A DNA stretch of 64,000 nt from Bacteroidales bacterium UBA3844 (GTDB lineage: Bacteria > Bacteroidota > Bacteroidia > Bacteroidales > Paludibacteraceae), in assembly GCA_002392915.1 (NCBI GenBank), contig DGHQ01000004.1:1-64000 (forward strand). Reading direction: 5' to 3'. Positions 8,082 through 16,648 of the stretch are shown here, piece after piece (position 1 is the first letter of the stretch; every line of letters starts with the position of its first letter). The notes under the pieces are model-generated. The model was not told the origin of the DNA, did no database searches, and saw nothing but the letters and a program-made list of their open reading frames with translations. Position numbers and translations under genes: made by a program.

Positions 8082-9506
8082 GTGTTCGCAGAAATCACAT
8101 ATTGGCTGTTTAACGCCCTCTATATATACGCAGTAGCGATGACCATCATCGTGCTGATGCTGGAAAACCGAAATCCAATCAAATCTATCGCATGGATAAT
8201 CACAATCATATCACTACCAGTGGTAGGTCTCATATTATATGCGTTGTTTGGACGTGATTTCAGGAAAGGCAACACAGTGAAGAAAGCAAACAAAGCCTAT
8301 GCGGAAGCGTTGAAGGGTCTAGACGAGAAGTTTGACCAAGGCAATCCCGTCGAAGGATATGAAAACCTATCCCAGCTCATCTATAATCTCTGCAACGAGA
8401 AACTCTACAGCAACACATATATAAAGCCATTCACAGATGGAGCGTCACTCTACGAATCCATTTTTGCGGATATAGAATCAGCCAAAGAGACAATTTTCGC
8501 CGAATACTATATCATTGAAAATGACAAAATAAGCGATCGTTTCATCGACACATTGATAAAGAAAGCAAACGAAGGAGTGAAAGTCAAGATTGTGGTGGAT
8601 GCAGTTGGAAGCTGGAAAGTAAAAAACAAGACAAAACAAAGACTGGCAGATGCCGGAATTGAATACCACGAATTTCTTCCCGTCTCCCTACCCTTTTTCG
8701 GCAGGAAAATCAACTATCGCAACCATCGAAAAATTCTTCTTATCGACAACGAGATAGGATACATCGGAGGAATGAACGTCGCCGACAGATATATCGAGGG
8801 GAAAAAATCCATCGGAAAATGGAGGGACACTCATATAAAAGTCATAGGTGATGGCATACAAGGTTTGGCAAAAGTGTTCAGGAGAGATTATCATTTCGTC
8901 AGCAGACAGTTAACTTCCATCAGCACAAAAACGCCATCTAAGGTTGACGGGTTCACACCATGCAACATGCAGACTGTATTCAGCGGCCCGGACATGGAAT
9001 ACAGAGCCATCATGCAGACCTACTTGCGCATCATAATGCAGAGTAAAAAATACGTCTATATCGAATCGCCATATTTTATGCCCAATGAAGCTGTGCGATC
9101 TGCGTTGGTGACAGCGGCAAAAAGTGGAGTGGAAATAAAAATCATCATTCCATTGTTTAGCGACGACAGGATTGTGCTGATGAGTACTTATTCGTATGTG
9201 AAAGACCTCGCGTCGGCAGGCATTCACTTTTATTTCTACAAGGCTGGATTCATCCACAGCAAACTAATCGTGTCGGACGACAAGATTGTCAGTTTAGGCA
9301 GCGCGAACATGGATTTTCGCAGTCTTGAACATAATTTCGAAACCAATGTCATTCTGTATGGAGACGAGACAGCATCCATCTTCCACAACATCTTCGAGCG
9401 AGATATGGCAGACAGTGAATCGTTTGATATGAAACGCTGGAAAAGCAGACCATTCTCAATGAGAATCAAAGAGTCAATAGCAAGATTATTCAGCCCAGTA
9501 TTTTAA
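8082..9506 (+). CDS. cls: Cardiolipin synthase
   Basis: This 474-aa inner-membrane phospholipase D-family enzyme joins two phosphatidylglycerols to cardiolipin and glycerol. Two N-terminal membrane helices (about 8-27 and 36-56) carry the typical ENRNPIKSIAWI and YALFGRDFR segments. The two HKD motifs are NHRKILLIDNEIGYIGGMN (about residue 215) and IHSKLIVSDDKIVSLGSANMD (about 392). The start appears to be GTG at 8082, because the first ATG in frame would delete most of the first membrane helix. The length is normal. Confidence 0.93.
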   Translation: MFAEITYWLFNALYIYAVAMTIIVLMLENRNPIKSIAWIITIISLPVVGLILYALFGRDFRKGNTVKKANKAYAEALKGLDEKFDQGNPVEGYENLSQLIYNLCNEKLYSNTYIKPFTDGASLYESIFADIESAKETIFAEYYIIENDKISDRFIDTLIKKANEGVKVKIVVDAVGSWKVKNKTKQRLADAGIEYHEFLPVSLPFFGRKINYRNHRKILLIDNEIGYIGGMNVADRYIEGKKSIGKWRDTHIKVIGDGIQGLAKVFRRDYHFVSRQLTSISTKTPSKVDGFTPCNMQTVFSGPDMEYRAIMQTYLRIIMQSKKYVYIESPYFMPNEAVRSALVTAAKSGVEIKIIIPLFSDDRIVLMSTYSYVKDLASAGIHFYFYKAGFIHSKLIVSDDKIVSLGSANMDFRSLEHNFETNVILYGDETASIFHNIFERDMADSESFDMKRWKSRPFSMRIKESIARLFSPVF

Positions 9507-9545
9507 GAAGAATAAAAATGAGATTATTCATTTAGTATTTTTTTG

Positions 9546-9553
9546 TACTTTTG
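9546..9553 (+). promoter_or_regulatory. -7 box TACTTTTG before the DUF59 gene
   Basis: An exact TAnnTTTG match 22 bases before the ATG at 9575; it rules out the in-frame ATG at 9551. Confidence 0.6.
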
Positions 9554-9574
9554 CAAAATATAACCGATTGTAAT

Positions 9575-9892
9575 ATGGCTGAAAACGAATTTTTGCAGAT
9601 AGAAGAGAAAGTAGTGGAGATGCTCAAGACCGTATATGATCCTGAGATTCCTATCGACATATATGCGCTTGGACTAGTGTATGGAATCGACGTGAATGGC
9701 AGCACCGTCAACATCAAAATGACACTTACAGCGCCATCATGCCCAGCCGGAGACTTTATGGTGGAAGACATCAAACAGAAAGTTGAGTCGATCGACGGAG
9801 TTGACACCTGCAACGTCGAAATCGTGTTTGAGCCAGAATGGAATCAAGATATGATGACCGAAGAGGCCAAACTTGAATTGGGATTCTTATAA
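9575..9892 (+). CDS. MIP18/DUF59-family Fe-S assembly protein
   Basis: The 105-aa protein is a single DUF59 domain: KTVYDPEIPIDIYALGLVYGI, then MTLTAPSCPAGDFM with the conserved cysteine, and VDTCNVEIVFEPEWNQDMMTEEAK, all typical of the SufT/PaaD-like group. Members help deliver Fe-S clusters to apo-proteins. There is no suf cluster nearby, so it acts as a separate unit. The start at 9575 fits the promoter. lpxH-like follows 41 bases downstream and is likely co-transcribed. Confidence 0.88.
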   Translation: MAENEFLQIEEKVVEMLKTVYDPEIPIDIYALGLVYGIDVNGSTVNIKMTLTAPSCPAGDFMVEDIKQKVESIDGVDTCNVEIVFEPEWNQDMMTEEAKLELGFL

Positions 9893-9933
9893 TAGTAGGA
9901 CAGCCATTAAGCCGACACTATACATATATATAA

Positions 9934-10758
9934 ATGGGAAACGAAAGAAACCGAATATATTTCATATCCGACTGTCATTTCGGACTTGACGCCAAAGATT
10001 CGTCCATAGAACGTGAAAAAAAATTTGTCCGTTGGATGAACAGCATCAAAAGCAGCTGCAAAAGTCTATACATGCTCGGAGACATTTTCGACTATTGGTT
10101 TGAATACAACACAGTAATTCCCAAAGGATTCACGAGAGTACTTGCAAAGATTCAGGAATTTGTAGATGATGGGATCGAGGTTGTCTACTTCACAGGCAAC
10201 CACGACATCTGGACTTTCGGATATTTGGAAAAAGAACTTGGGGTACGCGTCGTAAGAAACGAAGAATCAGCTACACTTCAAGGCAAGCACATATATATGG
10301 CTCATGGCGACGGTTTGGGAGATCCAAGCCGCACATTCAGATTTCTACGAAGATTTTTCAGAAACGGACCATGCCAAAAACTGTTCAAATGGATACATCC
10401 GGACGTGACAATGCCATTCGGCAACTGGTGGAGTCGTCGTAACCGATATAGTCGATGGGGCAAAGTGACTGAACAAGAAAGCGAAAAAGAAGATGTTTAT
10501 CTTGGAGAAGACAAGGAACATCTTGTGATTTTCGCAAAAAACAACGAGAAAGCCAATGGTCCAAAGTACGATTTTTATGTCTTTGGACATCGTCATATTG
10601 AATTAGATTTGATGATAAATGCAAAAAGTCGTGTAATAATTTTGGGAAATTGGATAAATAAATATACATTTGGAGTGTTGGAGGATGGCAACTTCTGGTT
10701 GGACAACTTTTTTGAGGATGAAAACGTCAACTGTTGCGACCTATCCAACGTAGTTTAA
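9934..10758 (+). CDS. lpxH: LpxH-like UDP-2,3-diacylglucosamine diphosphatase
   Basis: This 274-aa calcineurin-fold phosphoesterase shows all metal-binding blocks: FISDCHFGLD, LGDIFDYWFEY, FTGNHDIW, MAHGDGLGD and VFGHRHIELD. The DCHFG, DIFDYWFE and long lid fit the LpxH branch that makes lipid X in lipid A synthesis at the inner face of the inner membrane; other metallophosphoesterase roles cannot be excluded from sequence alone. It follows the DUF59 gene and is followed 27 bases later by a small lipoprotein. Confidence 0.85.
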   Translation: MGNERNRIYFISDCHFGLDAKDSSIEREKKFVRWMNSIKSSCKSLYMLGDIFDYWFEYNTVIPKGFTRVLAKIQEFVDDGIEVVYFTGNHDIWTFGYLEKELGVRVVRNEESATLQGKHIYMAHGDGLGDPSRTFRFLRRFFRNGPCQKLFKWIHPDVTMPFGNWWSRRNRYSRWGKVTEQESEKEDVYLGEDKEHLVIFAKNNEKANGPKYDFYVFGHRHIELDLMINAKSRVIILGNWINKYTFGVLEDGNFWLDNFFEDENVNCCDLSNVV

Positions 10759-10785
10759 AACAAAATTAAGGAAAGGGATTTTTTT

Positions 10786-11004
10786 ATGAAACTAAAATAT
10801 ATTATTTTATTTGCATTGGCAGCTATACTTTCTGGATGCACCATGTCAATGAAAGGAGATTGGGCAGGAAGAGAATATTGTGGCTGCGACGAAGGAGACT
10901 TGCTGGATAGAGCAAAATGCAAAAAAGACGTTCTTCTCAAATATAAGGAAGAACTCAAAAACGACGAATTCCGCAAAGCATTCCATGATCACAAATGTGA
11001 TTGA
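10786..11004 (+). CDS. Small cysteine-rich lipoprotein, 72 aa
   Basis: A lipoprotein signal peptide ends at LSGC (Cys about residue 18), leaving a mature chain of about 55 residues with further cysteines (EYCGCDEGD, RAKCKK, DHKCD) that could form disulfides. The middle is charged and helical. I do not recognise a family. It is co-directional with lpxH upstream and with the two SGBP-like genes downstream, and has a purine-rich stretch (AAGGAAAGGGA) before the ATG. Confidence 0.65.
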   Translation: MKLKYIILFALAAILSGCTMSMKGDWAGREYCGCDEGDLLDRAKCKKDVLLKYKEELKNDEFRKAFHDHKCD

Positions 11005-11052
11005 CACTAGAGATAAAAGGAATTAATGTATAAGGATTAAAAACAAAACGAA

Positions 11053-12042
11053 ATGAGATCTAATTTTTTCAACTCCATAATCGTTGGCTCAATGTTGTTA
11101 GCGACAACCGGATGCCAAGAAAAAAGCGTCACCATGCACAGCATGAGATGTGAATTTGTCAAAGCAGGAAATGAAGCAGTCATTTATGGTAGCGGTTTTT
11201 CTGCAGATGATGAGATCTTTTTTGAGAACAACCAAAAAGGGGAGATTGTTGCGTCGAAGACAAACGATTCCATACTTACCGTCATTGTTCCAGAAAACGC
11301 GAAACCGGGAATGCTTTGCTACATTCCTAAACATGGTCCAAAAGTATATTCTGACTTTATGTTCAGAGACAACCGTGGAATTATTATTGATTTTGACACT
11401 TACCCTTCAACATGGGGAGGCTTTGAACCATTCGATGAAGAAGGAGAACCGATCAAAATAGTAAAGGGCGAAGAAGACAACATTCTTACCCTTCCAGCGA
11501 CTCCACCGGAGGAAATATGTAGCCATTACGGTTTACTTTACGGTATATACAAAGAAGCTTGGTCTATGAACGGAAAAGAGACCTTCCTGCAGTATTGTGC
11601 AAATCCTGAGTATGGAGGCGGAGGCAGAGGAAATCACTCCATTGCGGGCGATTACGTGGGAATGCCTATCGAAGAATTGTGTTTGAAATTTGAAGTATTT
11701 GTTCCTAAAGAGTGTTCTTTCAAATGTCGTCCTCGTATAGAAATGTTCTTCGGCCCATATGAATCAGCCAACAAACATGGTCGTGAGGTCTCTCCAATAT
11801 ACGCATGGGCACCATGTGATTCAAAAACAGGTGAGTTCTACACAGAAAATGGATGGGAAACAATCACCATTCCACTTACTGAATTCAACCGCAGTTATGA
11901 AAGTGATGAAATTAAGGCTGGTCCTATCAATCTTAAAACAGCAACAAACTTCACATTCGTGTTAATGGGAGACCCAGGAGATAACCCTTCTGAAAATTAT
12001 TTGTGCGTGGACAACTTCAGAATTGTACCAATAAAGGAATAA
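11053..12042 (+). CDS. SGBP-B-like surface lipoprotein, paralogue 1
   Basis: This 329-aa protein has a lipoprotein signal (ATTGC), an IPT/TIG-like domain at about 28-105 (VKAGNEAVIYGSGFSADDEIFF, LTVIVPENAKPG) and a C-terminal domain from RDNRGIIIDFD to CVDNFRIVP that resembles the SGBP-B glycan-binding fold. Aromatic-rich stretches (STWGGFEPF, SPIYAWAPC, YTENGWETITIPL) suit sugar binding. It is a tandem copy of the gene at 12112, close to identical over long runs, and a distant relative of the gene at 6698. No SusC/SusD or glycoside hydrolase gene is nearby, so the ligand is unknown. Confidence 0.78.
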   Translation: MRSNFFNSIIVGSMLLATTGCQEKSVTMHSMRCEFVKAGNEAVIYGSGFSADDEIFFENNQKGEIVASKTNDSILTVIVPENAKPGMLCYIPKHGPKVYSDFMFRDNRGIIIDFDTYPSTWGGFEPFDEEGEPIKIVKGEEDNILTLPATPPEEICSHYGLLYGIYKEAWSMNGKETFLQYCANPEYGGGGRGNHSIAGDYVGMPIEELCLKFEVFVPKECSFKCRPRIEMFFGPYESANKHGREVSPIYAWAPCDSKTGEFYTENGWETITIPLTEFNRSYESDEIKAGPINLKTATNFTFVLMGDPGDNPSENYLCVDNFRIVPIKE

Positions 12043-12111
12043 AATACGTTAAACAATATGCCTAATTCGTTAATACAAAGAAAAAAGGTATTAAGAATTA
12101 AATAAAAAAAA

Positions 12112-13086
12112 ATGAAATCTAATTTTTTCTATTCCATAATTGCCGGCTCCATGTTGCTTATTACAACTGGATGCCATGAAAAAAACATCACCATGCAGAG
12201 CATGAAATGTGAATTTGTCAAAGCAGGAGACGAAGCTGTCATTTATGGAAGTGGATTCTCCGCAGATGACGAAATCTTTTTTGAAAACAATCTGAAAGGT
12301 GAAATTGTTGCGTCTAAGACAAACGATTCTGTACTTACTGTCATTGTTCCAGAAGACGCAAAGCCAGGAAAGCTTTGCTACATACCTAAACATGGCAAAA
12401 AAGTATATTCCAACTTTATGTTTAGAGACAACCGTGGAATAATAATTGACTTTGATGGCTATCGCTCAACATGGGGAGGGTTCGACCCATTCAACGAAGA
12501 TGGAGAACCAATCAAAGTAGTCAACAAAAATGATAGTATCCTACCACTTCCGGTAACGCCACCAGAAGCAATCAGCGGACACTACGGTTTACTATATGGC
12601 ATATATAAAGAAGCGTGGACTATGAAAAGAGAGACTTTCCTTCAATATTGTGCCAAAACAGAGTATGATGGCAGAGGAAACCATTCCGTAGCCGGAGACA
12701 ACGCAGGATTGCCTCTTGAAGAGTTATGCTTAAAATTTGAAGTGTACGTTCCTAAAGAATGCACATTCAAATCTCGACCTCGTGTAGAAATGTTCTTTGG
12801 CCCATATGAATCAATCAACAAGCACGGTCGCGAGCAATCACCTATCTACGCTTGGACTCCTTGCAACACCCCAACTGGCGAATTCTACACTAAAGACGGA
12901 TGGGAAACCATTACAATACCACTTACTGAATTCAACCACAGCTACGAAAGTGACGAAATTAAAGCGGATCCAATCAACCTTAGTACGGCGACAAACTTTA
13001 CTTTCGTAATAATAGGAGATCCTGGAGATTCACCGTCTGAAAACTATTTGTGTGTAGACAATTTCCGAATTGTTCCTATAAAGTAA
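12112..13086 (+). CDS. SGBP-B-like surface lipoprotein, paralogue 2
   Basis: This 324-aa tandem copy of the preceding gene starts with a lipoprotein signal (ITTGC). By eye roughly three quarters of residues are identical, including VIYGSGFSADDEIFFENN, RDNRGIIIDFD and ENYLCVDNFRIVPIK. Differences cluster in the middle (about 130-190), for example a shortened glycine-rich segment where paralogue 1 has GGGGRGNHS. This is what one expects if the copies bind related but distinct ligands. A terminator follows directly, so the two copies probably end one transcript. Confidence 0.78.
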   Translation: MKSNFFYSIIAGSMLLITTGCHEKNITMQSMKCEFVKAGDEAVIYGSGFSADDEIFFENNLKGEIVASKTNDSVLTVIVPEDAKPGKLCYIPKHGKKVYSNFMFRDNRGIIIDFDGYRSTWGGFDPFNEDGEPIKVVNKNDSILPLPVTPPEAISGHYGLLYGIYKEAWTMKRETFLQYCAKTEYDGRGNHSVAGDNAGLPLEELCLKFEVYVPKECTFKSRPRVEMFFGPYESINKHGREQSPIYAWTPCNTPTGEFYTKDGWETITIPLTEFNHSYESDEIKADPINLSTATNFTFVIIGDPGDSPSENYLCVDNFRIVPIK

Positions 13087-13107
13087 GAAAACGACACATA
13101 AAATACT

Positions 13108-13140
13108 AAAGAGACGTGCTTAATGCAACGTCTCTTTTTT
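13108..13140 (+). terminator. Terminator after the SGBP-like pair
   Basis: AGAGACGT...ACGTCTCT stem around TGCTTAATGCA (itself partly paired), then TTTTTT. The GAGACG/CGTCTC stem recurs in other terminators of the window. Confidence 0.8.
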
Positions 13141-13199
13141 AAATTAACATCTCCCCACTCTTTTTTTTCACTATCCACCAATCTTTTGCATATTTTTCT

Positions 13200-13207
13200 T
13201 ATTTTTG
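13200..13207 (+). promoter_or_regulatory. -7 box TATTTTTG, long-leader promoter of the nucleoside phosphorylase gene
   Basis: An exact TAnnTTTG match 162 bases before the ATG at 13369, implying a leader of about 150 bases. I see no known riboswitch pattern in that leader. Confidence 0.45.
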
Positions 13208-13368
13208 CTAAATACGTATCGTTCTACACAATAAAATACAATTATTGCAGTTATTTAAGGAGACGTAATATTGTCATCTGTAAAGACAATAAACAATGTG
13301 CCTCTACGGAATCAAACAGCAATCCGTACATAAAGCACTGAAAAACAACATTTTTAATTGAGAAAGAT

Positions 13369-14247
13369 ATGGGAAGATATATAGCGCCATCGGAACTGCC
13401 GTTGAATGAAGACGGATCTGTGTTCCACCTACATTTGAAGAAAGGCCAGCTTGCAGACAAAGTGATTCTTGTCGGCGACCCTGCCAGAGTGAACATGGTG
13501 GCTTCTTTTTTCGACAAAGGAAGCATTGAGTGCGACGTTCAGAGCCGTGAATTCCATACCATCACCGGAAAATACAACGGACAAAGAGTCTCATGTGTCA
13601 GCCATGGAATCGGCACTGACAATATCGATATTGTCCTCACAGAACTTGACGCTCTCGTCAACATCAATTTTGAGACACGTGAGGTGTGCGACACTCTTAA
13701 AAGTCTGACAATAGTAAGGGTCGGAACAAGCGGTGGAATGCAAGACTTCTGCCCTATCGGCTCATACGTGGTGTCTAAGAGAAGCATCGGATTCGACGGT
13801 GTGCTCAACTACTACAGCGGTGAAAACGTCTGCGACTTGGATTTCGAGGATAAATTCTGCAAACATGTCGGATATTCAGCACGTTACGCCCGTCCTTACG
13901 TGATCAGTGCAGACGAAAAACTAGTTGAGCAGATCGGATACGACATGATTAAAGGTGTGACAATTTCAGCCCCAGGATTCTATGCTCCACAGGGAAGATG
14001 GGTCCGACTCCAACCGCAAGATCCGGAGTTGAATGCCAAAATCCGCACGTTCGACTACAACGGAGAAAAGATCACAAACTACGAGATGGAAAGCTCAGCA
14101 GTGGCAGGTCTCTCACGTCTACTCGGACATAGAGCTATGACAGTGTGCTGTATCATCGCAGGACGAACATCCGGCGACATGAACACCGAATATCACGGTA
14201 CTATGGAAAAGTTAGTTGAAACAGTTCTACAGAGATTAATGAAATAA
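13369..14247 (+). CDS. Nucleoside phosphorylase (uridine phosphorylase-like)
   Basis: The 292-aa protein belongs to the PNP/UDP phosphorylase family, which splits nucleosides with phosphate. Visible motifs are ILVGDPARVNMVASFF (phosphate site), VSCVSHGIGTDNIDIVL, IVRVGTSGGMQ and NYEMESSAVAGLSRLLGHRA, the last with the conserved ribose-binding Glu-Met-Glu. The Bacteroidota form of uridine phosphorylase has this length and start (PSELPLNEDGS.YHLHL-type). Substrate preference is inferred. A DUF4290 gene follows 8 bases downstream, so the two are probably co-transcribed. Confidence 0.88.
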   Translation: MGRYIAPSELPLNEDGSVFHLHLKKGQLADKVILVGDPARVNMVASFFDKGSIECDVQSREFHTITGKYNGQRVSCVSHGIGTDNIDIVLTELDALVNINFETREVCDTLKSLTIVRVGTSGGMQDFCPIGSYVVSKRSIGFDGVLNYYSGENVCDLDFEDKFCKHVGYSARYARPYVISADEKLVEQIGYDMIKGVTISAPGFYAPQGRWVRLQPQDPELNAKIRTFDYNGEKITNYEMESSAVAGLSRLLGHRAMTVCCIIAGRTSGDMNTEYHGTMEKLVETVLQRLMK

Positions 14248-14255
14248 CAATAAAA

Positions 14256-14864
14256 ATGGACGGAATGCCATACAATACGCAGATGCCAAAACTGGCACTG
14301 CCAGAATACGGAAGAAACATCCAAAACATGGTGAACTACTGTCTTACAATTGAAGACAGGGAGGAACGCACCAATTGTGCATACAGCATAATCCAGACAA
14401 TGGGCAACTTGTTTCCGCATCTGAGAGACGTGAATGATTTCAAGCATATCCTTTGGGACCACTTGGCTATCATGGCTGATTTTAAACTTGACATCGACTA
14501 TCCTTATGAAATAATCAAAAAGGAGGAGTTGTATGAGAAACCAGCACCTATGCCATATCCCGACAATTTCATGATATACAAGCACTACGGTGCTTCTATT
14601 CAAAAATTAATCGGATTTTGCCGCACTATTGAAGACGAAGATGAAAAAATGTCGTTGGCCGTGCTTATCGCCAACCAAATGAAAAAGAGCTATTTTGCTC
14701 ACAATAAGGAGACTGACGACGTTAAGATCATCAAAGACTTGAGAGACATGTCGGGAGGAGAGATACTTCTTGATCCAGAAAAAATTTCTCTTATCTCATC
14801 CGCTGAGATCATGAAAAGTGCTAAGGCTAATGCCACAACTGCAGCAAAAAAGAAGAAAAAATAA
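14256..14864 (+). CDS. DUF4290 family protein
   Basis: The 202-aa protein matches the Bacteroidota-specific DUF4290 pattern: MPYNTQMPKLALPEYGRNIQ, NMVNYCLTIEDREERT, DFKHILWDHLAIM and FDLDYPYE-like DIDYPYEIIKKE, repeated more weakly at 107-150 (KHYGASIQKLIGFCRTIEDE), suggesting two related halves. The C-terminus is a lysine tail. It is cytoplasmic with no known biochemical role. It lies 8 bases after the nucleoside phosphorylase and 12 bases before porQ, within what looks like one long operon to pfkA. Confidence 0.85.
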   Translation: MDGMPYNTQMPKLALPEYGRNIQNMVNYCLTIEDREERTNCAYSIIQTMGNLFPHLRDVNDFKHILWDHLAIMADFKLDIDYPYEIIKKEELYEKPAPMPYPDNFMIYKHYGASIQKLIGFCRTIEDEDEKMSLAVLIANQMKKSYFAHNKETDDVKIIKDLRDMSGGEILLDPEKISLISSAEIMKSAKANATTAAKKKKK

Positions 14865-14876
14865 TATCTGATTCGT

Positions 14877-15947
14877 ATGAATAAAGTTATTGCACTTATG
14901 CTTTCAGCTGGAGCCGCATTTCCAGCATTCGCAGAAAGAGACATCTACGGATGGGAATTTCTTTCCGCGTCAACTTCTGCATACACAGGAAGCATAGGAG
15001 TCGAAAATGTCTCTTCTCATAACAGAGAAATAGACATGGCTCTTCGCAATCCTGCTCTGATGACGGAAGAGACCCACAACACAGCTTCTCTAAGCTACCA
15101 GAACTATCTTGCCGGCTCAAGTTGGGCGACAGCTGCATATTCCAGAGCCATCGACGACAAAAACTCATGGGGAGCCGCAATTGTGTTCGCGCCTTACGGC
15201 AAAATGACGGAGACAGACATATATGGAAATGAAATCGGAGAGTTCAGAGCCACCGACTTTATGGCGGAAGGTCTGTATAGCCGTCTGTTGGCTGAGAATT
15301 TCCGTGTCGGTTTGGGATTCAAACTAATATTCTCTTCTATAGCGGAAGAAAAAAGTTTTGGTTTTGGATTCGACGTCGGTGCCAACTATTTCAATAAAGA
15401 GAAAGACATCTCTTTGGGATTTGCCGTGAGAAATATTGGTGCTCAGCTGGCTACATATACAGACACTCCTGATTCAAGAGACAGACTTCCTTGGAACATG
15501 CAACTTGGATTCACAAAAGGTCTTGAACACGCTCCATTCAAATTCTCTGTCACATACACAGATATCAACCGCTGGGATTTGTCGTACACAAAATACAATG
15601 AGGTTGATAAAAACACATTAGACGGAGAAGATTTGGATGCGACGCAGGAAATCAAGTGGGGCGACATGCTTATGCGCCACTTCGTGTTCTCTGTGGAATT
15701 TGTGCCAAGAGATGAATTCTCACTGGTAGTAGGCTACAACTGCAGACGTGGCCGCGAATATCAGTTGGCAGATTCTCGTTCTGGAGCCGGATTCAGTTTC
15801 GGTCTTAATCTGAATATCAAGAATGTATACGTCGGGGCAGCATATTCAATATATGGAAAGGCAGCAAACGTATTCGGCGCGACAGTGGGATACAAAATAA
15901 ACAGGCCCGAATATGTTGAGACAATAGAGCCTGGCGAACAATACTAA
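14877..15947 (+). CDS. porQ: PorQ-like type IX secretion outer-membrane protein
   Basis: This 356-aa protein has a signal peptide (MNKVIALMLSAGAAFPAFA) and a beta-barrel body with alternating strands (e.g. FSVTYTDINRWDLSYTKY). The start of the mature part, FLSASTSAYTGSIGVENVSS...NPALMTEETHNTASLSYQNYLAGSS, is typical of PorQ, a PorV/FadL-like barrel needed for type IX secretion. The order porQ-cmk-ispH found here is also the Porphyromonas order, as I recall it. The sorting-tail protein encoded at 19287-21524 is a plausible client. It is 10 bases ahead of cmk. Confidence 0.82.
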   Translation: MNKVIALMLSAGAAFPAFAERDIYGWEFLSASTSAYTGSIGVENVSSHNREIDMALRNPALMTEETHNTASLSYQNYLAGSSWATAAYSRAIDDKNSWGAAIVFAPYGKMTETDIYGNEIGEFRATDFMAEGLYSRLLAENFRVGLGFKLIFSSIAEEKSFGFGFDVGANYFNKEKDISLGFAVRNIGAQLATYTDTPDSRDRLPWNMQLGFTKGLEHAPFKFSVTYTDINRWDLSYTKYNEVDKNTLDGEDLDATQEIKWGDMLMRHFVFSVEFVPRDEFSLVVGYNCRRGREYQLADSRSGAGFSFGLNLNIKNVYVGAAYSIYGKAANVFGATVGYKINRPEYVETIEPGEQY

Positions 15948-15957
15948 AAAAAAGAAT

Positions 15958-16644
15958 ATGAAAAATATAGTAGTAGCAATCGACGGATTCTCGTCTTGCG
16001 GAAAAAGCACAATGGCAAAATGGCTTGCCAAAGAGGTAGGCTATAAATATATTGATTCTGGCGCGATGTACAGAGCGGTGACTCTGTTCTGCCTTCGCAA
16101 CAACCTTATCAAGGACGGTGTTGTAGATACGGAAAAGCTTGAGCGTCGCATGAACGAGGTAAAGATAGAATTCCGTGTCAATGAAAAGACAGGAAAAAGT
16201 GACACTTACCTGAACGGAGAATGTGTAGAATCTGAGATCCGAGGCATGGAGGTTTCTTCAAACGTAAGCCCGGTGGCAGCAGTGCCGTTCGTTCGCCACG
16301 CCATGGTGGATCTGCAGAGAAGCTATGGAGAAGGAGGCGGAATCGTGATGGACGGACGTGACATCGGCACCACCGTCTTCCCTAACGCTGAATTGAAACT
16401 ATACGTGGTGGCTTCTGCAGAGGTCAGAGCTCAAAGAAGATACGACGAGCTGACTGCCAAAGGAGACAAAGTTTCATTCGACGACATTTTGAAAAATGTG
16501 CAAGAACGCGACTATATCGATATGAACCGCGCGGAATCTCCTTTAAGAAAGGCTGAAGACGCAATTGAACTTGACAACGGTCTGCTTACAATCGAGGAGC
16601 AGAACAAATGGTTGATGCAGGTTTTTAATGAAAAGACAAAATAA
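15958..16644 (+). CDS. cmk: Cytidylate kinase
   Basis: This 228-aa NMP kinase phosphorylates CMP and dCMP. Motifs are IDGFSSCGKSTMAKWLAKE (P-loop), YIDSGAMYRAVTL, GGIVMDGRDIGTTVFPNAELK (CMP binding) and RRYDELTAKGDKVSFDDIL...RDYIDMNRAESPL (lid and NMP-specific insert). The length is typical. It lies 10 bases after porQ, and ispH starts just past its stop, so all are co-transcribed. Confidence 0.95.
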   Translation: MKNIVVAIDGFSSCGKSTMAKWLAKEVGYKYIDSGAMYRAVTLFCLRNNLIKDGVVDTEKLERRMNEVKIEFRVNEKTGKSDTYLNGECVESEIRGMEVSSNVSPVAAVPFVRHAMVDLQRSYGEGGGIVMDGRDIGTTVFPNAELKLYVVASAEVRAQRRYDELTAKGDKVSFDDILKNVQERDYIDMNRAESPLRKAEDAIELDNGLLTIEEQNKWLMQVFNEKTK

Positions 16645-16648
16645 GACG

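Noticed and set aside
6698..13086. A polysaccharide utilisation locus
   Set aside because: No SusC, SusD or glycoside hydrolase is present; intervening genes are cls, lpxH and others.
13369..14247. Riboswitch in the long leader of the nucleoside phosphorylase gene
   Set aside because: The leader of about 150 bases shows no conserved purine or other aptamer core that I can recognise.
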